From contig SUXN01000022.1 in NCBI GenBank assembly GCA_015060965.1, positions 1 through 48,671 on the forward strand: a DNA stretch of 48,671 nucleotides, written 5' to 3'. This document shows positions 26,491 through 35,104 of the stretch, one piece after another. Position numbers and translations under genes: made by a program. Position 1 is the first letter of the stretch, and each line of letters starts with the position of its first letter. This DNA is from Bacteroidales bacterium (GTDB lineage Bacteria; Bacteroidota; Bacteroidia; Bacteroidales; Bacteroidaceae). The notes below the pieces were generated by a model. It was not told the DNA's origin and made no database searches. It worked only from the letters and a program-made list of their open reading frames with translations.

Positions 26491-27324
26491 ATGAAATATA
26501 TCGGACCTCATGTATCAGCGAGCGGTGGAGTGGAGAATGCTCCCTTGAATGCCGCAGCTGTAGGTGCAAATGCCTTTGCGCTCTTCACAAAGAACCAGCG
26601 CCAGTGGGTTGCTGCACCGCTTACCCAAAAGAGTATCACACTCTTCAAGGAGAATATGGATAAATATGGCTTCAAACCGGAGTTCGTACTTCCGCACGAC
26701 AGTTATCTGATTAATTTGGGTAACCCTGATGAAGAGGCTATCCAGAAGTCACGTGCTGCCTTTATTGATGAAATGCAGCGTTGCGAGCAGCTCGGTCTCA
26801 AGATGCTCAATTTCCATCCAGGCAGCCACCTGAACAAGATTTCTGTTGAGGAGTGTCTCGACCGCATTGCAGACAATATCAATCTTGCACTCTCGAAGAC
26901 ATCCGGCGTCACTGCTGTCATTGAGAATACTGCCGGGCAGGGCAGCAATGTAGGTAACAGACTCGAAGAGATACGTTACATCATCGACCGTGTCGAGGAC
27001 AAGAGCCGCGTGGGATATTGTATTGATACCTGCCACATTTATTCTGCAGGTTACGATATCGTTGCCGATTATGATGCTGTCTTTGAGGAGATGGATCGTG
27101 TAGTGGGTCTTGAGTATCTCAAAGGAATACACCTCAACGATACAAAGAAGGCTCTCGGCTCACGCGTGGACCGTCACGACAGTGTGGGAATAGGTCTGTT
27201 GGGTATCGACTTCTTCAAGCGTTTCATGAAAGATTCGCGCTTCGACAATATGCCTATAATCCTTGAGACTCCCGACGAGAGCCGTTGGGCCGAGGAGATA
27301 ACTCTGTTGCGCAGTTTTGAATAA
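26491..27324 (+). CDS. nfo: Endonuclease IV, AP-site DNA repair
   Basis: 277 residues, close to the 285 of the E. coli enzyme. It cleaves 5' of abasic sites in base-excision repair using a trinuclear zinc centre. The metal-binding motifs are [58 protein letters not shown] and [20 protein letters not shown]. It ends 11 bp before the PhoB-like regulator gene, so the three genes are probably cotranscribed. Confidence 0.97.
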   Translation: MKYIGPHVSASGGVENAPLNAAAVGANAFALFTKNQRQWVAAPLTQKSITLFKENMDKYGFKPEFVLPHDSYLINLGNPDEEAIQKSRAAFIDEMQRCEQLGLKMLNFHPGSHLNKISVEECLDRIADNINLALSKTSGVTAVIENTAGQGSNVGNRLEEIRYIIDRVEDKSRVGYCIDTCHIYSAGYDIVADYDAVFEEMDRVVGLEYLKGIHLNDTKKALGSRVDRHDSVGIGLLGIDFFKRFMKDSRFDNMPIILETPDESRWAEEITLLRSFE

Positions 27325-27335
27325 TACCCGTAGTT

Positions 27336-28028
27336 ATGGCAAGAATACTGGTCGTCGATGACGAGATGGATATATGCGAGATTCTCAAGTTCAACCTTGA
27401 GAACAACGGCTACATGGTAGATACTGCAAACTCCGGTGAGGAGGCGCTTGCCCTTCCCCTCGATAGCTATGACCTCTTTCTGCTCGATGTCATGATGGAT
27501 GATATGAGCGGATTCTCCCTTGCTACCCAGATACGTAAGGTACAGGGGTGTGCTGCGACGCCGATAATCTTCATCACTGCAAAAACAGGTGAGAACGATG
27601 TGCTCACAGGCTTCAATCTGGGTGCCGACGATTATATCTGCAAACCTTTCCGTGTGAGCGAGGTCCTTGTGAGGGTAAAGGCTGTATTGAGGCGCAATGC
27701 TAATGTCCAGCCCGAGGTGGTGTCTTATGACAATATCGTGTTCGGGGAGCTTGTGCTCAATCCCGAGACCAAGCGCACTTACATAGCCGGTGTGGATATC
27801 GCTCTTACAAAAAAGGAGTTCGAGGTGCTTTATATGCTTATGCGCAAGCCGGGACGCGTATATTCCCGTGATGAGATACTCTCGCGTGTGTGGCCCGATG
27901 ATGTGAATGTGCTTGCGCGCAGCATCGATGTGAATATGGCGCGTCTACGCAAGAAATTAGGTGTATATGCAAACAATATCGTGTCGCGCAGTGGTTATGG
28001 ATATTGCTTTGTGACTGATGTAAACTGA
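27336..28028 (+). CDS. OmpR/PhoB-family response regulator
   Basis: 230 residues. The receiver domain (1-120) has the acidic pair DDE (8-10), phospho-acceptor Asp51 in LLDVMMDD, Thr in FITAKTG and Lys in YICKPF. A winged-helix Trans_reg_C domain follows (about 130-228: LNPETKRTYIAGVDIALTKK, SRVWPDDVNVLARSIDVNMA). It lies 5 bp before its kinase gene. The adjacent phosphate transporters with 11-bp direct repeats (the spacing PhoB-type dimers bind) make a PhoB role likely. The alternative is an RprY-like regulator of Bacteroides. Confidence 0.9.
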   Translation: MARILVVDDEMDICEILKFNLENNGYMVDTANSGEEALALPLDSYDLFLLDVMMDDMSGFSLATQIRKVQGCAATPIIFITAKTGENDVLTGFNLGADDYICKPFRVSEVLVRVKAVLRRNANVQPEVVSYDNIVFGELVLNPETKRTYIAGVDIALTKKEFEVLYMLMRKPGRVYSRDEILSRVWPDDVNVLARSIDVNMARLRKKLGVYANNIVSRSGYGYCFVTDVN

Positions 28029-28033
28029 TAAGT

Positions 28034-29659
28034 ATGTCAAAGTTCATTACACGTTTCTTCCTGCCTGTTATGGCTCTCTTGCTGTTGTTGGCGGTGACGT
28101 TCCTCTACTATAACTATGAGAGGGCCAAGAGTGTTGCAGTGATGCATCAGCAGGGTGCCATGCGCAACATCAACGAAAGCGTGTATGACCTTATGCGTAT
28201 GCGTGGCGACAGGCTTTTCAATGATTCCTGCGCTAACTACCTCAGACGCTATGTCTCGTATTACGACAAGCGCGGACTGCGTGTTACGCTTGTCGATTCG
28301 TCGACAGGAAATGTGCTGTTCGACTCATCTTTACCCGATGCCGCAGCCATGGAGAACCATAGAGCCCGTCCCGAGGTGCAGCAGGCATTGGCAGAAGGCT
28401 ACGGTTACGATCAGCGCCGTGTGTCGTCATTGGATAGTGAGGAGTATTTCTATGTGGCCACCTATAGCCCTGAATTCAGCTTTGTTGTGCGCAGTTCCCA
28501 GCCTTACGCCTTTGCTATGGAAGAGGAACGCACCGACGATCTCTTCTTTATTCTTCTGGCAGGTGTGATAATAGTTGTGGTGCTCTTCATCATCTACCGT
28601 ATCATAAAGGTTGCCGGCGGTGCGGAGTTTGCCACTCAAAAGCTGCTGCAGCATCTGCGTACGGCCCAAGAGGGTGTGGCTGTGTTTGATGCCAAGCACC
28701 GTCTGGTGTTTGCCAATCCTCTTTTTAATGAGTATGCCGACTTTGTATCATCAAAGCATCTTGCCAAGGTCGAGGATATCCTCTTTCAGCCCGAATTTTC
28801 CAAGATAAAACGCTTTATTGACAATGACGGTTATATAAACAACAATCCACGCGAGACAACGCTGTCAAATACAATAGAGGTGTCAGGACGTGTTTTTGAA
28901 CTACGTTGTGTGCTGTTCAATGACAAGGGATTCGAGTTGTCTATCAATGATGTCACAACGGCCGAGGAGCAGTCGCGTCTCAAGAGGCAGCTTACACAGA
29001 ATATGGCTCATGAGTTCAAGACACCTGTATGCAGCATACAGGGATATCTTGAAACGATAATACAGAACTATCCCGACAATCTGAGCGAAGAGCAGCTGAT
29101 GCACTTTCTGCAACGTTGCTATAGCCAAAGCAACAGGTTGAATTCTCTTGTACAGGATATATCGCAGCTCAATGAGATGACAAACGCTGTACAACGTGTG
29201 AACAAGGAACCGGTAAACCTGTCCCAGCTCGTAGCCGGAATGCTCCAGGAGGTCAATGACAAGCTTGTGGCGCTTGATATGAAAGTCGAGAACTCCCTGC
29301 CGCAGCAGCTGGTGATAAACGCCGACCCGTCGATGATTTATTCGATATTCCGTAATCTCGTCGACAACTCAATGGCCTATGCCGGTCATGGGGCGACAAT
29401 AAGGATAGCCTGCTTCCGCACCGACGGACAGTTCTGCTATTTCACATTCTCGGACAACGGTGCCGGCGTGCCCGAAGAACATCTCGCACGTATCTTCGAG
29501 CGTTTCTACCGTGTCGACAAAGGCCGCAGCCGCAAACTCGGCGGTACCGGACTCGGTCTTGCCATAGTCAAGAACGCGATTGCACTGCACGGCGGTACAA
29601 TCTCGGCCCGTAACGCTGCCGGTGGTGGTCTTGAGTTCGTCTTCAAGTTGCAGAGATGA
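28034..29659 (+). CDS. Membrane sensor histidine kinase, PhoR/RprX-like
   Basis: 541 residues. Membrane helices at about 8-26 and 170-190 flank a ~140-residue periplasmic sensor region. A PAS-like segment follows (about 205-305: VAVFDAKHRLVFANPLFNEY). The dimerisation helix is QNMAHEFKTPVCSIQGYLET with phospho-His326. The ATPase motifs are FRNLVDNSMAY, FSDNGAGVPEEH and LGGTGLGLAIVKN. It is the partner of the regulator gene 5 bp upstream. The membrane-PAS-kinase layout fits PhoR, but the signal is not readable. Its stop is followed by four GTATAAT heptamers. Confidence 0.92.
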   Translation: MSKFITRFFLPVMALLLLLAVTFLYYNYERAKSVAVMHQQGAMRNINESVYDLMRMRGDRLFNDSCANYLRRYVSYYDKRGLRVTLVDSSTGNVLFDSSLPDAAAMENHRARPEVQQALAEGYGYDQRRVSSLDSEEYFYVATYSPEFSFVVRSSQPYAFAMEEERTDDLFFILLAGVIIVVVLFIIYRIIKVAGGAEFATQKLLQHLRTAQEGVAVFDAKHRLVFANPLFNEYADFVSSKHLAKVEDILFQPEFSKIKRFIDNDGYINNNPRETTLSNTIEVSGRVFELRCVLFNDKGFELSINDVTTAEEQSRLKRQLTQNMAHEFKTPVCSIQGYLETIIQNYPDNLSEEQLMHFLQRCYSQSNRLNSLVQDISQLNEMTNAVQRVNKEPVNLSQLVAGMLQEVNDKLVALDMKVENSLPQQLVINADPSMIYSIFRNLVDNSMAYAGHGATIRIACFRTDGQFCYFTFSDNGAGVPEEHLARIFERFYRVDKGRSRKLGGTGLGLAIVKNAIALHGGTISARNAAGGGLEFVFKLQR

Positions 29660-29664
29660 GTCGT

Positions 29665-29692
29665 GTATAATGTATAATGTATAATGTATAAT
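29665..29692. repeat. Heptamer tandem repeat GTATAAT x4
   Basis: Four exact head-to-tail copies directly after the kinase gene, with GTGTAATGTTGAATGTTG continuing the pattern imperfectly. A related GTATAATGTTGTAGG string follows the last gene at 48064. It is a slippage-prone, low-complexity spacer. Confidence 0.85.
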
Positions 29693-29807
29693 GTGTAATG
29701 TTGAATGTTGTAGTGGTTGACCGGTGTGTCAGCCCTCATTTTGTAAGTTTCTCCCCGTCTCCTCTAACGGGTACCCGACAAATGTGCAATGTTTTACGAT
29801 TAATTAT

Positions 29808-29898
29808 TATCTTTGCGGTAAACCGCGAAAATAGACTGCACTCGCAGTGAAATATCAAAGTGAACTTTGCCTATCTCACTCGTTTGTCACTATCTTTG
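29808..29898 (+). promoter_or_regulatory. 83-bp promoter repeat with promoter of the YhhQ gene
   Basis: TATCTTTG boxes start at 29808 and 29891, 83 bp apart. The proximal one has TTTG (29866-29869) followed by 21 nt, the same spacing as at the hybrid-sensor locus. The interior carries CTGCACTCGCAG, CAAAGTGAACTTTG and CTCACTCGTTTG. The leader of about 45 nt contains a small CAGG/CCTG hairpin. Confidence 0.75.
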
Positions 29899-29943
29899 CA
29901 ACTGAAACAGGGGAGGCCGTGTGTCTCCTGTAATAATTATTTT

Positions 29944-30627
29944 ATGGATAAGGTATCGGAAAACCCTTTCAAAAACCGAACAGGCGGCGACATGCCGCTG
30001 ATGGTCGTTACGGCTCTCTTCGTGACACTCTATCTTGTGTCGAACGTGATGGCGGTCAAAGTAATCAGCCTCTTCGGGTATTTTTATTTTGATGCGGGAA
30101 CAATTACATTCCCGTTTGCTTATATGCTCGGCGACGTGCTCACCGAGATATGGGGCTATCGTACAGCACGCAAGGTCATATGGATGACTTTTGTCTGCAA
30201 CATTATTATGGTGCTCTGTACGCAGGTAGGTGTGTGGCTTCCCTCGCCTGACTATCTTGATGCAACGGCCGGGGCATACAACACAATCTTCACATATGTT
30301 CCGCGCATTGTGATAGGCTCGCTTGTGGGCTTCCTGTTGGGCGAACTCTCCAATGCATGGCTTATGGAGCGTATAAAAAAACTCACCAAAGGACGTCGTC
30401 TGTGGGTGCGCACTATCGGAAGCTCGGCAGTCGCTTATCTCTTCGACTCGTTGCCGTTTGTGCTGATAGCCTTTGCCGGTACACTCACTACCGAGGACCT
30501 TATGCTGATGATTGCCCTGCAGTATCTGATGAAACTATGCATAGAGGTGCTCTTCGGAACTCCTATGGCATATGCGGTGATAGTATTTCTCAAACGCAAG
30601 GTCCTGCGTGCCAATAACAATGGATAG
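29944..30627 (+). CDS. yhhQ: Queuosine-precursor transporter, YhhQ/DUF165 family
   Basis: 227 residues from the ATG at 29944 (MDKVSENPFKNRTGGDMPLM). Upstream in-frame codons lie inside the promoter repeat and are not part of the gene. It is an integral membrane protein with about six helices and family-typical segments (LYLVSNVMAVKVISLFGYFY, TFPFAYMLGDVLTEIWGYRT, ELSNAWLMERIKK, SSAVAYLFDSLPFVLIAF). YhhQ proteins import queuine, preQ0 or preQ1 for tRNA modification. It overlaps the radical SAM gene by 8 bp, so the two are translationally coupled. Confidence 0.9.
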   Translation: MDKVSENPFKNRTGGDMPLMVVTALFVTLYLVSNVMAVKVISLFGYFYFDAGTITFPFAYMLGDVLTEIWGYRTARKVIWMTFVCNIIMVLCTQVGVWLPSPDYLDATAGAYNTIFTYVPRIVIGSLVGFLLGELSNAWLMERIKKLTKGRRLWVRTIGSSAVAYLFDSLPFVLIAFAGTLTTEDLMLMIALQYLMKLCIEVLFGTPMAYAVIVFLKRKVLRANNNG

Positions 30628-31303
30628 GTATTCTCTTATACACACCAAGATGCCGCGGGAGTTCGTGCTCCTGCAAGGAACCGGATGCCGTTGGCACCGC
30701 TGTGCTTTCTGCGACTATCACGCCGATGTCAGTGATAATCCTTTTAATGTCAACCGCCCAGTGCTTGAGCGTGTCACGGGCGAATATGGTGTGTTGGATG
30801 TCATAAATTCAGGTTCGGCAATGGAGCTCGATGATGATACGTTGGAACTGTTGAAGAGGGTGGTGCACGAAAAGGGTATACATACACTCTGGTTCGAGGC
30901 GCATTATATGTACCGCAACCGGCTTGCCGCTTTTGCAGAGCAGTTCGCTCCAGCAAAGGTGAAGTTCCGTTGTGGTATCGAGAGCTTCTGTCCCGAGCAG
31001 CGCGCCCGCTGGAACAAAGGGGTGCCGGCATCTGTGACAGCAGAAGATGTCGCACGCCATTTCCATGGTGTGTGCCTGCTTTGCTGCACCGCGGATGATT
31101 CGCGTGAGCGCATAATTGCCGACATTGAGACCGCGCGACGTCACTTCGAGTATTTCAGTGTGAATGTTTTCTGTAACAACGGCACGGTGGTAAAGCGTAA
31201 TGATGAACTGGCGCAGTGGTTTGCAAAGGAGATGTATCCTGTGATAAAGGATTATCCCGGAGTTGAGGTTCTGCTCAACAATACAGACCTTGGAGTAGGG
31301 TGA
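30620..31303 (+). CDS. Unusual small radical SAM protein, candidate queuosine-salvage enzyme
   Basis: 227 residues from the ATG at 30620, overlapping the yhhQ stop by 8 bp; an in-frame GTG at 30608 is an alternative. The N-terminal cysteine cluster is CRWHRCAFC, i.e. C-x4-C-x2-C, one residue longer than the standard radical SAM C-x3-C-x2-C, followed by DYHADVSDNPFNVN. Other strong segments are VLDVINSGSAMELDDDTLEL, WFEAHYMYRNRLAAFAE, FRCGIESFCPEQRARWNKG and FSVNVFCNNGTVVKRN. Coupling to a queuosine-precursor transporter suggests a salvage step, perhaps of the queuine-lyase (QueL) kind described in Clostridioides. That is inference from context and I cannot confirm homology. Confidence 0.75.
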   Translation: MDRYSLIHTKMPREFVLLQGTGCRWHRCAFCDYHADVSDNPFNVNRPVLERVTGEYGVLDVINSGSAMELDDDTLELLKRVVHEKGIHTLWFEAHYMYRNRLAAFAEQFAPAKVKFRCGIESFCPEQRARWNKGVPASVTAEDVARHFHGVCLLCCTADDSRERIIADIETARRHFEYFSVNVFCNNGTVVKRNDELAQWFAKEMYPVIKDYPGVEVLLNNTDLGVG

Positions 31304-31360
31304 TAACGTTTAACGATTAACGATTAACGAGAATCGCTAATCTTTAATCGCTAAACGTTA
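31304..31360. terminator. 27-bp inverted repeat, possible terminator or dispersed palindrome
   Basis: TAACGTTTAACGATTAACG... (31304-31330) pairs with 31334-31360 at 24 of 27 positions, with a GAA loop. The left arm is itself built from an ACGATTA repeat. It starts at the stop codon of the radical SAM gene. There is no U-tract, so it may be a dispersed palindrome rather than a true terminator. The next 100 nt hold CTTAAGGACTTTAAAGACC-type short dyads and no gene. Confidence 0.55.
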
Positions 31361-31462
31361 ACCGTGCCCCAGCGCCCACTAAAGACCTTAAGGACTTTAA
31401 AGACCCATAGGACCTTATAAACCGGCGCTCTCTTACGCATTAAACATTTCCTCGGAAAGACC

Positions 31463-31645
31463 TTACTCCTCAAAGTCATATTCATCGTCTATGTAACTTG
31501 CTCCGTCGCTGTTATAGTCGTCGTACGGCTCTTCGTCAACGTCCTCCGGCTCGTCGTAAAAGTCGTCATTGTACTCGTCGTCATCGTATAACAGAGCATA
31601 ATGGCAAGGCTCTGCCCCGCGTGATATCATATAATGGTACTCCAT
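31463..31645 (-). CDS. Tiny strongly acidic protein
   Basis: 60 residues beginning MEYHYMISRGAEPCHYALLY, with a tail dominated by Asp, Glu and Tyr (YDDDEYNDDFYDEPEDVDEE). It starts 19 bp after the malic enzyme stop codon on the same strand, with a purine-rich AAAAGGA before its ATG, so it looks translated and cotranscribed. I do not recognise a family. Acidic low-complexity tails can serve as binding or nucleic-acid-mimic segments, but nothing here shows which. The alternative is a fortuitous frame in low-complexity DNA. Confidence 0.5.
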   Translation of the reverse strand: MEYHYMISRGAEPCHYALLYDDDEYNDDFYDEPEDVDEEPYDDYNSDGASYIDDEYDFEE

Positions 31646-31664
31646 ATTATTCCTTTTAGGGTGA

Positions 31665-33020
31665 TTACATATTGCACTTTCTCTCTTCGCAGCCCGAGTG
31701 GTTCCTTGTGGTGCTGCGGTGTCTTATTCTCTCACGGCTGAAGAAATTGCTGTTGTCTACTCTCGACAACAGACCGTTGCGGTACTCGCTGAAGGAGGCA
31801 ATGCCGCGCCTTGCTACCCCGCTGTCCATAGCTGCCTGTGCCACAGCGGAAGAAACCTCTGTCAGCAGTCTTTTGTCGCCCATCTTGGGCAGCAGATACT
31901 CTTGTCCAAAGGTGAGCTTCTTGCCGTATTTCTTCTCAATCTCCTTGTCCGCAGGCTCTCTCGCTATCCGTGCTATGGCTTTTACTGCAGCCAACTGCAT
32001 CTGCGTGTTGATGGTGGTTGAGAGGGTGTCCATCGCACCGCGGAACAGGTAGGGGAATATGAGCGAGTTGTTTATCTGGTTGGGCTTGTCGGTACGCCCT
32101 GTGGCAATTATTGCATCGGGACGTATCCTGAGTGCGTGGCTGTACTCGACCTCCGGTGTGGGGTTAGCCAATGCAAATATGATGGGGTTGTCTGCCATGG
32201 TCTCAAGGTCGGTGTCGGTGAGCAGGTTGCCCCTGGACACTCCAATGAACACATCTGCATTGGTTATTGCCTGTGATAGGGTGGTGAGCGGTGTCTCAAT
32301 GGCGAGTTCTCTCTTCAGGCTGTTGAGGTCGGCGCGGCTGCTGCTTATGACACCTTTGCTGTCAACCATAATGATATTTCCCTTTTCTGCTCCAATGCTT
32401 TTCAGCATTCTGGCGGTGGATATTCCGGCAGCCCCTGCACCGCAGATGACAATCTTTATATCTGCAATATTCTTGCCTGTAACCTCACAGGCGTTCATGA
32501 GTGCCGCTGTAATTACTATAGCCGTGCCGTGCTGGTCGTCGTGCAGCACTGGGATGTCGAGCAGCTTGCGTAGCCTCTCTTCTATGTAGAAACATTCGGG
32601 AGCCTTTATGTCCTCTAAGTTTATTGCACCGAAGGTGGGTGCCAGAGCCTGTATTGTAGTGACGAGCTTGTCTGGGTCCTCCTCGCTCAGTTCAATGTCG
32701 AAAGCATCAATGTCGGCAAGCACCTTGAACAGCATCGCCTTACCCTCCATCACGGGCTTTGATGCCACAGCCCCCACGTTACCTACACCCAGCACCGCGC
32801 TGCCGTTGCTCACTACAGCCACAAGGTTGCCCTTGTTGGTGTACCTATAGGCCCTCCACCGTTCCGCGTTTATCTCCTTTACCGGTGCAGCGACGCCCGG
32901 AGTGTAGGCGAGTGAGAGGTCGTCAACGCTGTCGAATGCCTTTGTGGGGGTTGTCTCCATCTTGCCTGCTCTCTCCTTGGAATGGTACTCCAATGCTTTT
33001 TTCTCCAGCTCTTTATCCAT
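31665..33020 (-). CDS. NADP-type malic enzyme, stand-alone catalytic domain
   Basis: 451 residues, decarboxylating malate to pyruvate with NAD(P)H production. Signatures are [74 protein letters not shown] and the nucleotide fold [16 protein letters not shown]. The common MaeB form in Bacteroidota is about 760 residues with a C-terminal phosphotransacetylase-like domain. That domain is absent here, and the protein ends in a ~30-residue basic tail ([20 protein letters not shown]) unlike the family. Since the PTA-like domain allosterically controls MaeB, this version may be regulated differently. The acidic ORF follows. Confidence 0.92.
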   Translation of the reverse strand: MDKELEKKALEYHSKERAGKMETTPTKAFDSVDDLSLAYTPGVAAPVKEINAERWRAYRYTNKGNLVAVVSNGSAVLGVGNVGAVASKPVMEGKAMLFKVLADIDAFDIELSEEDPDKLVTTIQALAPTFGAINLEDIKAPECFYIEERLRKLLDIPVLHDDQHGTAIVITAALMNACEVTGKNIADIKIVICGAGAAGISTARMLKSIGAEKGNIIMVDSKGVISSSRADLNSLKRELAIETPLTTLSQAITNADVFIGVSRGNLLTDTDLETMADNPIIFALANPTPEVEYSHALRIRPDAIIATGRTDKPNQINNSLIFPYLFRGAMDTLSTTINTQMQLAAVKAIARIAREPADKEIEKKYGKKLTFGQEYLLPKMGDKRLLTEVSSAVAQAAMDSGVARRGIASFSEYRNGLLSRVDNSNFFSRERIRHRSTTRNHSGCEERKCNM

Positions 33021-33093
33021 TGCCTTTTTATTTTACAGAACAATTATATGGCTCTTTTAGTTCCTCCTTTGTTCCCATTTTTGCTATCTGCTT

Positions 33094-33125
33094 TTTGGGC
33101 ATTTCGCGTTAATGTTATATCTTCG
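33094..33125 (+). promoter_or_regulatory. Promoter of the nitroreductase gene
   Basis: TTTG (33094-33097), 20 nt, then TATCTTCG (33118-33125), 17 nt before the ATG. One mismatch in the -7 box. Confidence 0.65.
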
Positions 33126-33142
33126 CATTAAATAATGTTTTT

Positions 33143-33679
33143 ATGGAGAATTTTTTGGAATTATTGAAGAACAGACGCAGTTCGCGCGTCTTTACCGATG
33201 AGCCTGTCAGTCAGGAGGATGTATGTTCTCTGATGAAGGCCGCTCTTATGTCGCCGTCAGGACACCGCATCAACCCCTGGGAATTCATTCTGGTGGAGGA
33301 CAAGGCAATGCTCAAGAGCCTTTCTGTCTCCAAGGAACACGGTGCAGGCTTGCTTGAAGGTGCAGCCATGGCAGTTGTCGTGGTGGCCGATACCGAGAAG
33401 ACCGATGTCTGGATTGAGGATTGCTCGATAGCGACTATACTTATCCAGCTGGCAGCCGAAGAACTCGGCCTCGGCAGCTGTTGGGTGCAGATACGCAACC
33501 GTAAGGATGCCGGTGGTGTGCTTGCTGCCGATAACGTGAAGTCTCTTCTCGATATTCCTGCGAACTATGCCGTGCTTTCAATTGTGGGTATTGGCCACAA
33601 GGCCCGTGAGACAAAGCCTTTCGACGAAGAGAAGATGCAGTGGGAGAAAATTCATATAGGAACTTTCGGTGGAAAATAA
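33143..33679 (+). CDS. Nitroreductase-family FMN enzyme
   Basis: 178 residues. The FMN-binding N-terminus is LKNRRSSRVFTDEPVSQEDV and the central signature is MSPSGHRINPWEFILVEDKA. GLGSCWVQIRNR and SIVGIGHKAR are typical of small NAD(P)H-dependent nitroreductases. The physiological substrate is not predictable. Its last codons overlap the GTG start of the DUF2520 gene by 11 bp, so the two are coupled. The neighbours (KdsC-like, Maf) suggest a general housekeeping cluster. Confidence 0.9.
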   Translation: MENFLELLKNRRSSRVFTDEPVSQEDVCSLMKAALMSPSGHRINPWEFILVEDKAMLKSLSVSKEHGAGLLEGAAMAVVVVADTEKTDVWIEDCSIATILIQLAAEELGLGSCWVQIRNRKDAGGVLAADNVKSLLDIPANYAVLSIVGIGHKARETKPFDEEKMQWEKIHIGTFGGK

Positions 33680-34445
33680 AAGGATAGTACTTGTGGGCGC
33701 CGGCAATATGGCCACATCCCTTGCCATGGCGCTGAAGAAGAGCGGCAACGCGCCTGTTGCCGTCTGGAGCCGCACACTCTCTTCAGCCGAGCTGTTGGGT
33801 AGCCTTGTCGGCTGTATGTATACCAATGAACTGTCGGCGCTGCCTGCAGCCGATGTCGTAATAATATCCGTTGTTGACAGCGCTCTGCGCGAGGTCGCTG
33901 CAAAAGTGTCGGCCCTCTTCCCCGATGCTCTTGTCCTGCATACCGCCGGCAGCATACCAATGTCGGCACTTGCCGATGCCGGTGCATCGCGCTACGGCGT
34001 CTTCTATCCTATGCAGACAATGAGCAAGCATAATATAGTGCCGTTCGACAATGTGACAATCTTCATTGAGAGCCACTGCGACGAGGACACCGCATATCTC
34101 AATTCGCTTGCATCATCGTTGAGCACAAAGGTTTCATATGCCTCAAGCGAGCAACGTTGCTATCTTCATGTGGCAGCGGTATTTGCCTGCAATTTCCCCA
34201 ATGCGCTCTACTGTATGGTTGCCGAGCTCCTTGAGTCAAAGAACCTTCCGTTCGATTCAATGCTGCCTCTCATTGACGAGGCGGCCCGCAAAGTACACAA
34301 CATGTCGCCTCTGTCGGCGCAGACAGGCCCCGCAAAGCGCGGCGACCACAATGTGATGAATGCCCATAAGGCAATGCTCAATGATGAACTTGCTTCAATA
34401 TACGAGTCAATGAGCAACTATATATTAAAAAGGAACAATCAATAA
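33669..34445 (+). CDS. Rossmann-like / DUF2520 dehydrogenase-like protein
   Basis: 258 residues from a GTG at 33669; the next Met lies inside the nucleotide-binding motif and cannot be the start. The N-terminal Rossmann segment is [20 protein letters not shown], as in pyrroline-5-carboxylate reductase-like proteins, with [15 protein letters not shown] and [11 protein letters not shown]. The C-terminal DUF2520 part has [18 protein letters not shown] and [15 protein letters not shown]. The reaction is uncharacterised; family members resemble NAD(P)-dependent reductases. It is translationally coupled to the nitroreductase and lies 4 bp before the KdsC-like gene. Confidence 0.9.
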   Translation: MENKRIVLVGAGNMATSLAMALKKSGNAPVAVWSRTLSSAELLGSLVGCMYTNELSALPAADVVIISVVDSALREVAAKVSALFPDALVLHTAGSIPMSALADAGASRYGVFYPMQTMSKHNIVPFDNVTIFIESHCDEDTAYLNSLASSLSTKVSYASSEQRCYLHVAAVFACNFPNALYCMVAELLESKNLPFDSMLPLIDEAARKVHNMSPLSAQTGPAKRGDHNVMNAHKAMLNDELASIYESMSNYILKRNNQ

Positions 34446-34449
34446 ACCT

Positions 34450-34968
34450 ATGATAAACTACGACCTAAAAAAGATTAGAGCCCTTATCTTTGATGTTGAC
34501 GGAGTGCTCAGCCGCGAGACAATATCGATGTATCCCAGTGGTGAGCCCATGCGTACCGTGAATATCAAGGATGGCTATGCCCTCCAGCTTGCCGTTAAGG
34601 CCGGCTTCCATGTGGCCATCATCACAGGTGCCCGCACCGAGGCTGTGAAAGTACGTTACAACGGCCTTGGAATAAAAGACGTATACACCGGCGCATCCAT
34701 AAAAAAAGATTGTCTCGAGGAGCTGATGCTCATGTACGACCTCAAGCCCGAAGAGATGCTTTACATGGGTGATGATATTCCCGATTATGAGGTTATGCAG
34801 ATATGTGGTCTCCCTGTCTGTCCTGCTGATGCAGCAATGGAGATAAAACAGCTTTCAAAGTACATCTCCCCTATAAACGGTGGCGAAGGCTGTGGGCGCG
34901 ACGTGATTGAACAGGTGATGCGTGCGCAGGGGAAGTGGATGGATGAGGCGAATGCGTTCGGCTGGTAA
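34450..34968 (+). CDS. kdsC: KdsC-like HAD phosphatase
   Basis: 172 residues of the small C0-type HAD family: IFDVDGVLS (nucleophile Asp and general acid Asp), [10 protein letters not shown], Lys in the [13 protein letters not shown] region and [20 protein letters not shown]. KdsC releases phosphate from KDO-8-phosphate on the way to lipopolysaccharide. Length and motifs fit, but kdsA/kdsB are not in the window. It begins 4 bp after DUF2520, the last gene of the nitroreductase operon, and is followed by a large inverted repeat. Confidence 0.88.
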   Translation: MINYDLKKIRALIFDVDGVLSRETISMYPSGEPMRTVNIKDGYALQLAVKAGFHVAIITGARTEAVKVRYNGLGIKDVYTGASIKKDCLEELMLMYDLKPEEMLYMGDDIPDYEVMQICGLPVCPADAAMEIKQLSKYISPINGGEGCGRDVIEQVMRAQGKWMDEANAFGW

Positions 34969-34970
34969 TT

Positions 34971-35101
34971 TATTTTGGTTCACTAAAAAGGCATCTGCTG
35001 CGTTATGCTTGTTTTTGTAAATGGTCATTTAGGTCTACTAAACTCCCATTTGCAAAAACTGCGCAAGCCTTGCATATGCACTTTTTATTAAACCAAAATT
35101 T
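34971..35101. repeat. Large imperfect inverted repeat, arms of about 60 bp
   Basis: The left arm (TTTTGGTTCACTAAAAAGGC ... TTTTTGTAAATGG..ATTTAG) and right arm (35038-35101, read in reverse TTTTGGTTTAATAAAAAGTG ... TTTTTGCAAATGG..GTTTAG) pair over most of their length around a short TCTACT-type loop. This could be a MITE-like relic or a long hairpin at the end of the operon. It encodes no protein. Confidence 0.75.
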
Positions 35102-35104
35102 ACG

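Noticed and set aside
29899-29943. preQ1 riboswitch in the YhhQ leader
   Set aside because: The leader has only a short CAGG/CCTG hairpin. The preQ1-I loop and A-rich tail consensus were not found.
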